This document shows positions 1-9,372 of a stretch of DNA of 64,000 nt, piece by piece. Source of the stretch: Pseudomonadota bacterium (lineage in GTDB: Bacteria > Pseudomonadota > Alphaproteobacteria > Rhizobiales > Devosiaceae). The position numbers and the translations under genes are program-made. Positions within the stretch are counted from its first letter, which is position 1. Every line of letters begins with the position of its first letter. The stretch spans positions 1 to 64,000 of the forward strand of contig JAEWLC010000037.1 of assembly GCA_023393475.1 (NCBI GenBank). The letters are read 5' to 3'. The notes under the pieces were generated by a model that saw only the letters and a program-made list of their open reading frames with translations, did no database searches and had not been told where the DNA came from.

Positions 1-881
1 GATCTCGACATCATCGATATCTGCACGCCGCCCATGGTGCACCTGCCCATGGTGATGGCGGCGCTGAAGGCGGGCAAGCACGTGATCTGCGAGAAGCCGC
101 TGGTCGGCTCGCTCGCCGAGGTCGACGCGGTGATGGCCGAGGAGAAGCGCTCCAAGGGCAAGCTGATGCCGGTGTTCCAGTACCGCTTCGGCAACGGCAT
201 CCAGCAGGCGAAGGCGATCATCGACGCCGGGATCGCGGGCAAGCCGTATGTGGGGACGGTCGAGACGCTGTGGCGGCGCGGGCCGGACTATTACGAGGTG
301 CCCTGGCGCGGCAAGTGGAAGACCGAGCTCGGCGGCGTGCTGATGACCCACGCCATCCACCCGCACGACATCTTCACCTACCTGATGGGCGAGCCGAAAT
401 CGCTGTTCGGGCGCGTGGCGACGCGGGTCAACGAGATCGAGGTCGAGGACTGCATCTCGGCCTCGCTGGAAATGAAGAGCGGGGCGCTCGCAAGCTTCAC
501 CGCGACGCTGGGCTCGGCGGATGAAATCAGCCGCATCCGGCTGGCCTTCGAGAACGTGACCATCGAGAGCGACCACGAGGCGTATAATCCCGGCAAGGCG
601 CTGTGGAAGATCCTGCCGCGCAACGAGGCGACCAAGGCCGCGATCGAAAAGCTGCTGGCGGACTGGAAGGATGTGCCATCCCGGTTCCAGACCCAGATGC
701 GGCTGTTCTGGGATGCGCTCGAGGGGATCGGGCCGATGCCGGTGACGTCGAGCGACTCACGGCGCGCGCTGGAGATCGTGACGGCGTTCTACCACTCGAG
801 CGACACGCATTCCGAAGTGCAGTTCCCGCTCGGGGCGGCACATCCGAAATACAGAAGCTGGCTGCCGGAGGAGTTTCGGTA

Positions 882-882
<1 letters not shown>
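1..882 (+). CDS. Gfo/Idh/MocA family NAD(P)-dependent oxidoreductase (5'-truncated)
   Basis: The reading frame is open from the first base, so the N-terminal part of the Rossmann domain is missing. What remains begins inside the domain with DIIDICTPP, followed by the EKP motif (HVICEKPL) that contributes the catalytic lysine in this family. The rest is the C-terminal alpha/beta dimerisation domain with a typical GGVLMTHAIHPHD stretch. The family oxidises or reduces sugars and polyols with NAD(P). The stop codon overlaps the start of the following sugar-ABC ATPase (TAATG), so the two are translationally coupled. This looks like the end of a carbohydrate uptake and catabolism operon. The exact substrate is not predictable. 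Confidence 0.9.
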
Positions 883-1955
<1,073 letters not shown>

Positions 1956-1964
1956 GGTTCGTAG

Positions 1965-2105
1965 CTAGTGGCCCCACCCTCATCCGGGCTTCGCCCACCT
2001 TCGCCCATCAAGGGAGAAGGCCCGACTGAGGGGCTTGCGGAGTGGCCTTCTCCCCTTGTGGGAGAAGGTGCCCGAAGGGCGGATTAGGGGGCAGCGTCCA
2101 CTGGC
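1965..2105. repeat. Intergenic palindromic repeat element, CCTTCTCCC/GGGAGAAGG type
   Basis: Between the ATPase and the convergent putA gene lies a perfect 9-bp hairpin: CCTTCTCCC at 2046-2054, a 5-nt loop, and GGGAGAAGG at 2060-2068. A partial copy of the same word (AAGGGAGAAGGCC, about 2009-2021) lies just upstream, and a second short palindromic tract (GTGCCCGAAGGGCGG) follows. A related hairpin occurs at 9267-9287. Such elements are common between genes in Hyphomicrobiales. Here it sits at a convergent junction and could also act as a bidirectional terminator or mRNA stabiliser. Confidence 0.6.
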
Positions 2106-2121
2106 GTTGCACGCCCCAACC

Positions 2122-5100
2122 CTACATCCCCGCCAGCAACTCCGCATTGCCGCCGCTGGCCGTCGTGTCGATGCACACGTGCCGCTCGCGGATCAGGTGT
2201 TCGGCGTCGCTGGGGCGGGTGATGAGCGGGATCAGGGGGCCGTCGCGGCGGGCGAGGGCCTGGCGCCAGGGTTTGAGGTCGGCTTCGGTGCCGAAATGCA
2301 TGACGGCATCGACGAAGAGGCCGGCTTCGATGGCGGCGGGGGCGAGTTTCTTGTCGAGGCCGCCGATGGGCTCGCCGTTGGCGCCCAGCGCTTCGGCGAT
2401 CTTGGCGGCGCCAGGGGCGACGACCAGGACGCCGTTGCCCTGTTCGAGCGCCAGTTCGGCCTGTTGGGCGGCGCTGGCCGTATCCGGGCCGAGGCAGAGC
2501 ACGACGCCGCGCGGCCAGGTGTAGAGCGTGTTGCGCTCGCCGGTCGGCCCGGGCAGCAGCTCGGCGGCCGGCTCGATGCCGACGCGCTCGATGCCGATCT
2601 TGACCTGGTCCACGGCGGCGATGGCGAAGCCGATGGAGAGACCCGATAGCGGGTTGACGCCTGCCGAGGGTTCGAACGCTTCGGCCGGACGCCAGAAGCG
2701 CTTGAGGTAGCTGGGGCCGCCGGCCTTTGGGCCGGTGCCGGAGAGCGCTTCGCCACCGAAGGGTTGCGAGCCGACCACGGCGCCGATCTGGTTGCGGTTG
2801 ACGTAGATGTTGCCGGCGCGGACGCGCTCGGACACATCTTCGACGCGCCCATCGATGCGGGTGTGGAGGCCGAAGGTGAGGCCATAGTTCGAGGCGTTGA
2901 TCGCCGCGATGACGGCGTCCAGTTCCTCGGCCTTGAAGGTCGCGACGTGGAGGACGGGCCCGAAGATCTCCTCCTTCATCTCGGCGATGCCGGAGACCTT
3001 GAGGATGACCGGGGCGACGAAGGTCCCCTGCTCCGGCGTCGGCAGCCGGTGCAGCACGGCGTCGCGGGCGGCGAACTCGTCGATATAGGCCTCGAACTTC
3101 CGCTTGGCCTTGGCGTCGATGACCGGACCGACATCGGTGGCGAGATCCCACGGGTCGCCGAGTTGCAGCTCGTCCATGGCGCCCTTCAGCATTTCGAGCG
3201 TGCGTTCGGCCGCATCGGCCTGGACATAGAGGATGCGGAGGGCCGAGCAGCGCTGGCCGGCCGACTGGAAGGCCGACGCGAGGATGTCGCGCACCGCCTG
3301 TTCCGGCAGGGCCGTGGAGTCGACGATCATGGCGTTGAGCCCGCCGGTCTCGGCGATGAGCGGCGCGCCGGGGGCAAGGTGATCGGCCATCTTCTGGTCG
3401 ATGAGCTTGGCGGTGGCGAGCGAGCCCGTGAAGACCACGCCGTCGATGCGCGGATCGGAGGTGAGCGCGGTGCCGACGACGGCGCCGGAGCCCGGGAGGA
3501 GCTGCACGACATCCTCGGGAATCCCCGCCTGGTGCATGAGGCGCACGGCGAGCGCTGCGATGAGCGGCGTGGCCTCGGCGGGCTTCGCCAGCACGGCATT
3601 GCCCGCGACCAGCGCCGCGGCGACCTGGCCGGTAAAGATGGCGAGCGGGAAGTTCCACGGCGAGATACAGGCGAAGACGCCGAGGGCTTCGCGGGGCTCG
3701 CTGCGTTCAGCCTGATCCGCGTAATAGCGCAGGAAATCAACCGCCTCGCGCACTTCGCTCACGGAATCTGCGAGCGTCTTGCCAGCCTCGCGGGCGCAAA
3801 GCGCGTAGAACTCGGCGCTGCTGGTCTCGTAGAGATCGGCCACCTGCCTGAGGAGCAGCGCGCGCTCTTCGACGGGGCGCGCAGCCCAGCCGGGCGCGGC
3901 GTCGCGGGCAGCGGAAATGGCGAGTTCGATCGTTTCGGGGCTCGAGCCGATGGCATCGCCGACCGCTTCTCCGTTGGCCGGGTTGACGATGGGGAACTGC
4001 TCGGCCTCGCTGCCGGTGACCAGCGAACCGGGCACGGCATGCCAGCGCTTCTCGGAAGCGCGGAAGCGGCTGCGGTCGGCGAGCATATATTCGAGCTCCA
4101 GCGGATCGGTGAGATCGTGGCCGCGCGAATTCAGCCGACCGGGCTGGAACAGGTCATCCGGAGCGACGACGCGCACCGGTGCGGTGGCGATGGCTTCGAG
4201 CGGGTCGCGCACTACGTCGGCGGCGGGCACGTCGCGGTCGGCGATCATGTTGACGAAGGAGCCGTTGGCGCCGTTTTCGAGCAGGCGCCGGACGAGATAG
4301 GCGAGGAGGTCGGAATGGCGGCCGACCGGCGCATAGATGCGGGTACGCGTGCCATGCTCGGCGTGGAGGATCTGGTGCAGCCGCTCGCCCATGCCGTGGA
4401 GGCGCTGGAACTCGAAGGCGTCGCTGCCGACGCCGAGCGTCAGGGCGATATGCTGCACGGCCGATACCGTGTGGGCATTGTGGGTGGCGAACTGCGGGTA
4501 GATGCGCGCCGTCTTCGACAGCAGCCGCCTCGCATTGGCGATGTAGCTGACATCGGTCGCGGCCTTGCGGGTGAAGACCGGAAAGCCCTTGAGCCCCAGC
4601 ACCTGGGCGCGCTTGATCTCGCTGTCCCAGTAGGCGCCCTTCACCAGCCGCACCATGATGCGCCGATCGAGCTGTTCCGCCAGCGCTTCGAGCCAGTCGA
4701 TGACGTGGCTGGCGCGCTGGCCGTAGGCCTGCACCACGACGCCGAACCCGTCCCAGCCGGCAAGGCGCTCGTCGGCCAGCACGGCGGCGATGACGTCGAG
4801 CGACAGGTCGAGCCGGTCGGCCTCCTCGGCATCGATGTTGAAGCCCATGTTGGCGCCGCGCGCCATCATGGCGAGGGCGAGCGTGCGCTCGACCAGCTCG
4901 TCCATCACCCGCTCGCGTTTCATGAACTCGTAGCGCGGATGGAGGGCCGAGAGCTTTACCGAGACGCCCGGGTTGTCGCGCACCGAACCGGCGGTGGAGC
5001 GGGTGGCGAGCACGGCGATCGCTTCGGCATAGGCGGCGCGATAGCGCTTTGCATCGGCTTCGGTGCGGGCCGCTTCGCCGAGCATGTCGTAGGAATAGGT

Positions 5101-5670
5101 GAAGCCGTCCTTCTCGGCGCGGCGGGCGATCCTCGTCGCCTCCTCGATGTCGCGGCCGACGACGAACTGCGACCCGAGGATCTTCATCGCCTGCATGACG
5201 GCGGCGCGGATCACCGGCTCGCCGATGCGCTGGACGAACCCCTGGATGGTGCCGGCGATGCCCTCGCGGTCGCGCAGCACCTGGCCGGTGAGGGTGAGCG
5301 CCAGCGTCGAGACATTGACCAGCGGCGAGTTGGCGCGATCGAGATGCTCGTGCCAGCGCGAGGGCGCGATCTTGTCCTCGATTAGGTCGTCGATGGTCGC
5401 CGTGTCGGGCACGCGCAGCAGCGCCTCGGCGAGGCACATGAGCGCGACCCCCTCCTCGGTGGAGAGCGAATACTCGGCGAGGAAGGATTCCAACATTCCG
5501 GCCGACTGGGCCGAGCGCACCTGCTCGACCAGCGCCGCCGCCTGTTCGCCGATGGCCGCGCGGTCGCTATCGGAAAGGGCCGCATCGTCCACCAGCCGCG
5601 CGATCGTTGCAGCCTCGTCCGCCAGGATGGCGCCCCGGATGCGGCCGCGGATTTCGTCGAGTTCAGTCAT
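2122..5670 (-). CDS. putA: Bifunctional proline dehydrogenase / glutamate-semialdehyde dehydrogenase PutA
   Basis: A 1182-residue protein that oxidises proline to glutamate in two steps. The N-terminal half carries the FAD-dependent proline dehydrogenase barrel. The middle carries the aldehyde dehydrogenase domain with catalytic Cys in SAGQRCSALR and Glu in AETGG. The last 200 or so residues form the extra C-terminal domain of long PutA proteins. There is no N-terminal ribbon-helix-helix, so it should not repress its own promoter. I chose the ATG at 5670 because GGGGA lies 6 nt upstream. ATG codons at 5682 and 5790 are in frame but less well supported. It is divergent from the phosphate transporter gene. 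Confidence 0.95.
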   Translation of the reverse strand: MTELDEIRGRIRGAILADEAATIARLVDDAALSDSDRAAIGEQAAALVEQVRSAQSAGMLESFLAEYSLSTEEGVALMCLAEALLRVPDTATIDDLIEDKIAPSRWHEHLDRANSPLVNVSTLALTLTGQVLRDREGIAGTIQGFVQRIGEPVIRAAVMQAMKILGSQFVVGRDIEEATRIARRAEKDGFTYSYDMLGEAARTEADAKRYRAAYAEAIAVLATRSTAGSVRDNPGVSVKLSALHPRYEFMKRERVMDELVERTLALAMMARGANMGFNIDAEEADRLDLSLDVIAAVLADERLAGWDGFGVVVQAYGQRASHVIDWLEALAEQLDRRIMVRLVKGAYWDSEIKRAQVLGLKGFPVFTRKAATDVSYIANARRLLSKTARIYPQFATHNAHTVSAVQHIALTLGVGSDAFEFQRLHGMGERLHQILHAEHGTRTRIYAPVGRHSDLLAYLVRRLLENGANGSFVNMIADRDVPAADVVRDPLEAIATAPVRVVAPDDLFQPGRLNSRGHDLTDPLELEYMLADRSRFRASEKRWHAVPGSLVTGSEAEQFPIVNPANGEAVGDAIGSSPETIELAISAARDAAPGWAARPVEERALLLRQVADLYETSSAEFYALCAREAGKTLADSVSEVREAVDFLRYYADQAERSEPREALGVFACISPWNFPLAIFTGQVAAALVAGNAVLAKPAEATPLIAALAVRLMHQAGIPEDVVQLLPGSGAVVGTALTSDPRIDGVVFTGSLATAKLIDQKMADHLAPGAPLIAETGGLNAMIVDSTALPEQAVRDILASAFQSAGQRCSALRILYVQADAAERTLEMLKGAMDELQLGDPWDLATDVGPVIDAKAKRKFEAYIDEFAARDAVLHRLPTPEQGTFVAPVILKVSGIAEMKEEIFGPVLHVATFKAEELDAVIAAINASNYGLTFGLHTRIDGRVEDVSERVRAGNIYVNRNQIGAVVGSQPFGGEALSGTGPKAGGPSYLKRFWRPAEAFEPSAGVNPLSGLSIGFAIAAVDQVKIGIERVGIEPAAELLPGPTGERNTLYTWPRGVVLCLGPDTASAAQQAELALEQGNGVLVVAPGAAKIAEALGANGEPIGGLDKKLAPAAIEAGLFVDAVMHFGTEADLKPWRQALARRDGPLIPLITRPSDAEHLIRERHVCIDTTASGGNAELLAGM

Positions 5671-5825
5671 TGCGGTCCCCATGCCGAAAGAGTGTGGCAC
5701 GGCTGGCTGATTTGTGTGGGGAAAATGTGATGCTGCGTGCCGCGGAGCCCCCTGCCCCGTGAAGGTTGCGTCTGCGGGGCATTGGTGCATGATGTAGGGC
5801 GGGCGGCATCAAGTAGGAGTTCCAC

Positions 5826-7484
5826 GTGGACGCCGTTCTCGCGATCCTCAACATTGCCGGCGCTATCGCACTGCTGCTCTGGGGCACGCACATGGTGCAG
5901 AGCGGTGTGCAGCGCGCTTTCGGGCCGCGGCTGCGCACGGTGCTGTCGCGCACGCTGAGCAATCGCCTGCAGGCGTTTCTTGCCGGCATCGGCGTCACGA
6001 CGCTGCTGCAATCGAGCACGGCCACGGGGCTGATGGCGACGAACCTGACAGCCGGCGGGCTGATGGCGCTGGTCCCGGCCATGGCAATCATGCTCGGCGC
6101 CAATGTGGGCACGGCACTGATCGTCACGGTGCTGTCCTTCAACGTCGCGATACTGTCGCCGCCGCTGATCCTTCTCGGCGTGCTGCTGTTCCGGCGCGAC
6201 GGCAGCGCGACGGTGCACGACCTCGGCCGCGTGTTCATCGGGCTGGGCCTGATGATCCTCGCGCTGCACCAGATGCTGTCGCTGCTCGCGCCGCTCGAAC
6301 ACTCCGCGCAACTGGTCACCCTGCTGGGGCTGATCGGCACCGTGCCGGTCCTCGCCATCGTGCTCGCGGCGATTGCGGCATGGCTCGGGCATTCGAGCGT
6401 CACCGTGGTGCTTCTGATCATGTCGCTGGCCGCGAGCCAGGTCATTGAACTCGACTCGGCGATCCTGCTGGTGATCGGCGCCAACCTGGGCACATCGCTC
6501 AACCCCCTGCTGGCGGCGACGGCCGCCGATCCGGCATCGCGGCGATTGCCGCTGTCCAACCTCGGCAACCGGCTGATCGGCCTGCTGCTGGCATGGCCGC
6601 TAATGGGCCCGATACTCGCTGGGCTGTCGGCACTGGGACTGAGCGACGCCGCGGCGATCGCAGGCTTCCATCTCGCCTTCAACCTCGTGCTGGCGCTGCT
6701 CTTCCTGCCGCTGCTGACTCCGCTGGCGCGGCTGCTCGAACGACTGATCCCCGATGCCGCCGTCCCGACCGATCCGGGCCAGCCGATCTATCTCGACCGC
6801 TCGGCCAAGGAGACGCCCATCGTCGCCATTGGCGGCGCCGCCCGCGAGGCGCTGCGGCTTGCCGATGCGCTCGAGGCCATGCTGGCCGGCGCCCGCGAAG
6901 CGCTCACGAGCGGCGACCGCAAGCTGATCGCCGAGACGCGGGCGCGCGACGACGTGCTCGACAGCCTGAATACGGCGATCAAGCGCTATCTCAGTACGTT
7001 CGATCCGGAAGAGCTCGGGGATGACGACCAGCGCCGCCTGCAGCAGGTGCTGCTGTTTGCCATGAACATGGAGCAGGCCGGCGACGTGATCGACCGGAAC
7101 CTCCTGCCGCACGCGACCAAGCGCCTGAAGCGCGGGCTGCTACCGCGCGCCGACAACCAGGCCGAACTGCTCGACCTGATGGACCGGCTGATCGTCAACA
7201 CCCGTACGGCCGCATCGCTGTTCGTCACCGAGGACACGCGGGCGGCCCGTGCTCTGGCCGAGGAAAAGCTCGCCTTCCGGCGAGCCGAGGAGCACGCCAC
7301 GACGACGCATTTCACCCTGATGCGCGACGGTATCGCCGCCGCCTCGCAATCGAGCGCGCTGCATCTCGACCTGATCCGCGACATGAAGCAGGTGAACTCG
7401 CACATCGTGGCGGCCGCCGCCTACCCGGTGCTCGACCGCATCGGCGAGTTGCTGCCGACGCGGCTGGCTTCGCCGGCCGAGTAG
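5826..7484 (+). CDS. Na+/phosphate cotransporter family protein with C-terminal PhoU-like domain
   Basis: A 552-residue inner-membrane protein. The first 300 or so residues contain about nine hydrophobic segments, with the diagnostic QSSTATG motif of NptA/YjbB-type Na+/Pi cotransporters and a second, less conserved half-repeat (GHSSVTVV). The C-terminal 240 residues are soluble and helical, like the PhoU domain fused to these carriers. Expected role: sodium-coupled phosphate transport, possibly export, with PhoU-like gating. The start is GTG with AGGAG 6-7 nt upstream. It stands alone between divergent putA and a convergent aldo/keto reductase gene. Confidence 0.88.
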   Translation: MDAVLAILNIAGAIALLLWGTHMVQSGVQRAFGPRLRTVLSRTLSNRLQAFLAGIGVTTLLQSSTATGLMATNLTAGGLMALVPAMAIMLGANVGTALIVTVLSFNVAILSPPLILLGVLLFRRDGSATVHDLGRVFIGLGLMILALHQMLSLLAPLEHSAQLVTLLGLIGTVPVLAIVLAAIAAWLGHSSVTVVLLIMSLAASQVIELDSAILLVIGANLGTSLNPLLAATAADPASRRLPLSNLGNRLIGLLLAWPLMGPILAGLSALGLSDAAAIAGFHLAFNLVLALLFLPLLTPLARLLERLIPDAAVPTDPGQPIYLDRSAKETPIVAIGGAAREALRLADALEAMLAGAREALTSGDRKLIAETRARDDVLDSLNTAIKRYLSTFDPEELGDDDQRRLQQVLLFAMNMEQAGDVIDRNLLPHATKRLKRGLLPRADNQAELLDLMDRLIVNTRTAASLFVTEDTRAARALAEEKLAFRRAEEHATTTHFTLMRDGIAAASQSSALHLDLIRDMKQVNSHIVAAAAYPVLDRIGELLPTRLASPAE

Positions 7485-7490
7485 CCCGCC

Positions 7491-8330
7491 TCAGAATTCC
7501 TCGTGCGTGCGCGGATCGCCGTCGAACAGGCGGCCGTTGGACTTGTTGAGCGTGGCGATGGCAGCCATGTCGGCGTCGTCGAGGGTGAAGCCGGCGACAT
7601 CGAGGTTTTCGGCGCGACGGGCGGCGTTGGCGGATTTCGGGATCGGCAGCACGTCGAGCTGGGTGTGCCAGCGGAGTACGACCTGGGCCGGGGTGCGGCC
7701 ATGCTTTTGCGCTGCGGCGACGATGGGAGCTTCGCTCAGGAGCGCCGTGCCCTTGCCGATGGGGGTCCAGGCTTCGGTGAGGATGCCGCGGGCCTTGTCG
7801 GCGGCGCGCTGCTCGGCCTGGTTGAAATAGGGGTGGAGCTCGATCTGGTTGACGCTCGGCGCAACACCGGTCTTGGCGATCAGCTGGTCGAGATGCTCAG
7901 GCAGGAAGTTCGAGACGCCGATGGAGCGGACGAGGCCGCGCTCCCGCGCTTCGATCATACCCTCCCAGGCTTCGACGAACAGCTGCTGGCTCGGGTTGGG
8001 CCAGTGGATCAGGTAGAGATCGAGATAGTCGAGGCCGGAGCGGAGGACGGACTCCTCGATGGCCCAGGTGACGTTGGGCTTCTTGTGGTGACGGCCTGGG
8101 AGCTTTGAGGCGACGCGGATCTGTTCGCGCGGCACGCCCGACATGCGCACCGCCTTGCCGGTGGCGCCCTCGTTCTCGTAGTTCACGGCGCTATCGAGCA
8201 GGCGATAGCCCTGGCGCAGGGCATCGGCCATGGCCTCGGCGCCGGGAATGCCACGCAGGGCGTAGGTGCCGAGCCCGATGGCCGGAAGCGTGGTGCCGTC
8301 GTTGAGCGTGTGATCGGGCAATGCAGGCAT
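7491..8330 (-). CDS. Aldo/keto reductase (2,5-diketogluconate reductase-like)
   Basis: A 279-residue cytoplasmic NADPH-dependent carbonyl reductase. The AKR tetrad is visible: Asp in LLDSAVNY, Tyr in the same motif, Lys in RVASKLPG and His in YLIHWPNP. IPKSANAAR near the C-terminus forms the cofactor phosphate-binding segment. The length is normal for AKR family 5. The start at 8330 has AGGAG 7 nt upstream. A longer in-frame extension to 9320 crosses the divergent gene and is rejected. Substrate unknown. Confidence 0.92.
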   Translation of the reverse strand: MPALPDHTLNDGTTLPAIGLGTYALRGIPGAEAMADALRQGYRLLDSAVNYENEGATGKAVRMSGVPREQIRVASKLPGRHHKKPNVTWAIEESVLRSGLDYLDLYLIHWPNPSQQLFVEAWEGMIEARERGLVRSIGVSNFLPEHLDQLIAKTGVAPSVNQIELHPYFNQAEQRAADKARGILTEAWTPIGKGTALLSEAPIVAAAQKHGRTPAQVVLRWHTQLDVLPIPKSANAARRAENLDVAGFTLDDADMAAIATLNKSNGRLFDGDPRTHEEF

Positions 8331-8441
8331 CAGAATCTCCTCGGTTTTGCGGCGCATTGGAGAGGAGCGGCAGCAATAACGCCATACCCAAATAGACGTG
8401 TGGTGCTTGTGCGCCGCGTCGGTGGCGGCGAGACTTGCCCG

Positions 8442-9221
8442 ATGAGACTCGCTTCGCTTTCTCTCCTCGCCACGGTGTTGCTTGCTACGCTGCTGTCCCC
8501 GCCCGCGGCGGTGGCCGCCCCCGCTTCGATTTGCGGCAAGGTCGAGTTCGAGGGCGCGCGCCATACGGTCTGCCGTGCCGATCCGGGAGCGATCGAACTG
8601 CACTGGCGCGATGGCGAGGAGCGGCCCTATCGCAGCTTCGGCGCGCTGGCCGCGGCGCTGGAGGCGAAGGGCGAGACGCTGGTCTTTGCCATCAATGCCG
8701 GCATGTACGACACCGATTTCCGTCCCATCGGGCTCTATGTCGAGCATGGCGACACACTGGTGAAGCTCAACACCACCGAGGCGCGGCCGGACGAGAAGCC
8801 GATCCCCAACTTCTACAAGAAGCCCAACGGCGTGTTCTCGATCACCGACGGCACGGCGCGGATCGAGACGACCGAGGCCTTCCTCGAGGCCGGCCGCAAG
8901 CCGCAGCTCGCGACGCAGTCGGGCCCGCAGCTCGTGATCGGCGGCGAGCTCCACCCTGCCCTCATCCCCGGCTCGACCGACCGCACGCGGCGCAGCGGCG
9001 TGGGCGTGTGCGGCGACGGCGAAGTGATCTTCGCGATCAGCGACGGGACGGTGAACTTCCACGATTTCGCGCGGCTCTTCCGCGACAACCTCGGTTGCGC
9101 GGACGCGCTGTTCCTCGATGGTGGCCGGGGCACGGGTGTGTACGACCCGGCGGCGGGGAGGAACGACGTGTCCTGGCACGGCGGGTTCGGGCCGATGCTG
9201 GCGGTGGTGGGGGCTGAATAG
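8442..9221 (+). CDS. Secreted phosphodiester glycosidase (NAGPA/DUF2233) family protein
   Basis: A 259-residue protein with a clear signal peptide: a hydrophobic stretch ending in AVAA-PAS. The mature part carries the hallmarks of the NAGPA fold, namely FAINAGMYD, the NGVF segment, GPQLVIGGELHP and the Asp/Gly-rich LFLDGGRGTGVY. Members cleave phosphodiester-linked GlcNAc or act on cell-envelope polymers, but the bacterial substrate is usually unknown. Two Cys pairs could form periplasmic disulfides. It lies divergent to the aldo/keto reductase gene. Confidence 0.82.
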   Translation: MRLASLSLLATVLLATLLSPPAAVAAPASICGKVEFEGARHTVCRADPGAIELHWRDGEERPYRSFGALAAALEAKGETLVFAINAGMYDTDFRPIGLYVEHGDTLVKLNTTEARPDEKPIPNFYKKPNGVFSITDGTARIETTEAFLEAGRKPQLATQSGPQLVIGGELHPALIPGSTDRTRRSGVGVCGDGEVIFAISDGTVNFHDFARLFRDNLGCADALFLDGGRGTGVYDPAAGRNDVSWHGGFGPMLAVVGAE

Positions 9222-9247
9222 CGGGGAGCGCGAGGACTGACTGCAGT

Positions 9248-9355
9248 GATCTCTCAGTCGGGACTTCCTTCTCCCGCAAGGGGAGAAAGAGATCACCGTG
9301 GGATCGCAGCCCCCCTCCACCAGCTTCGCTGGTCCCCCTCCCGGGGAGGATACGC
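9248..9355. repeat. Intergenic nested hairpins
   Basis: The first hairpin is nested. Outer arms are GATCTCT (9248-9254) and AGAGATC (9288-9294); inner arms are TTCTCCC (9269-9275) and GGGAGAA (9281-9287). A second hairpin follows: ACCAGC (9319-9324), TTC, GCTGGT (9328-9333), and then a C/G-rich tract. The inner hairpin shares its core with the element at 2046-2068. The position between convergent genes fits a terminator or a repetitive intergenic element. Confidence 0.55.
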
Positions 9356-9372
9356 TGGACTGCGAGGCTGGC

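Noticed and set aside
603..881. N-terminal extension of the UgpC-type ATPase
   Set aside because: It is out-of-frame reading of the oxidoreductase; ABC homology starts at the TAATG ATG.
2764..5385. 873-residue open frame antisense to putA
   Set aside because: Low-complexity Arg/Gly/Asp-rich translation with no family motifs; it is a GC-driven shadow of putA.
8331..9320. N-terminal extension of the aldo/keto reductase
   Set aside because: It runs antisense through the phosphodiester glycosidase-like gene and lacks any motif; the ATG at 8330 has a good ribosome site.
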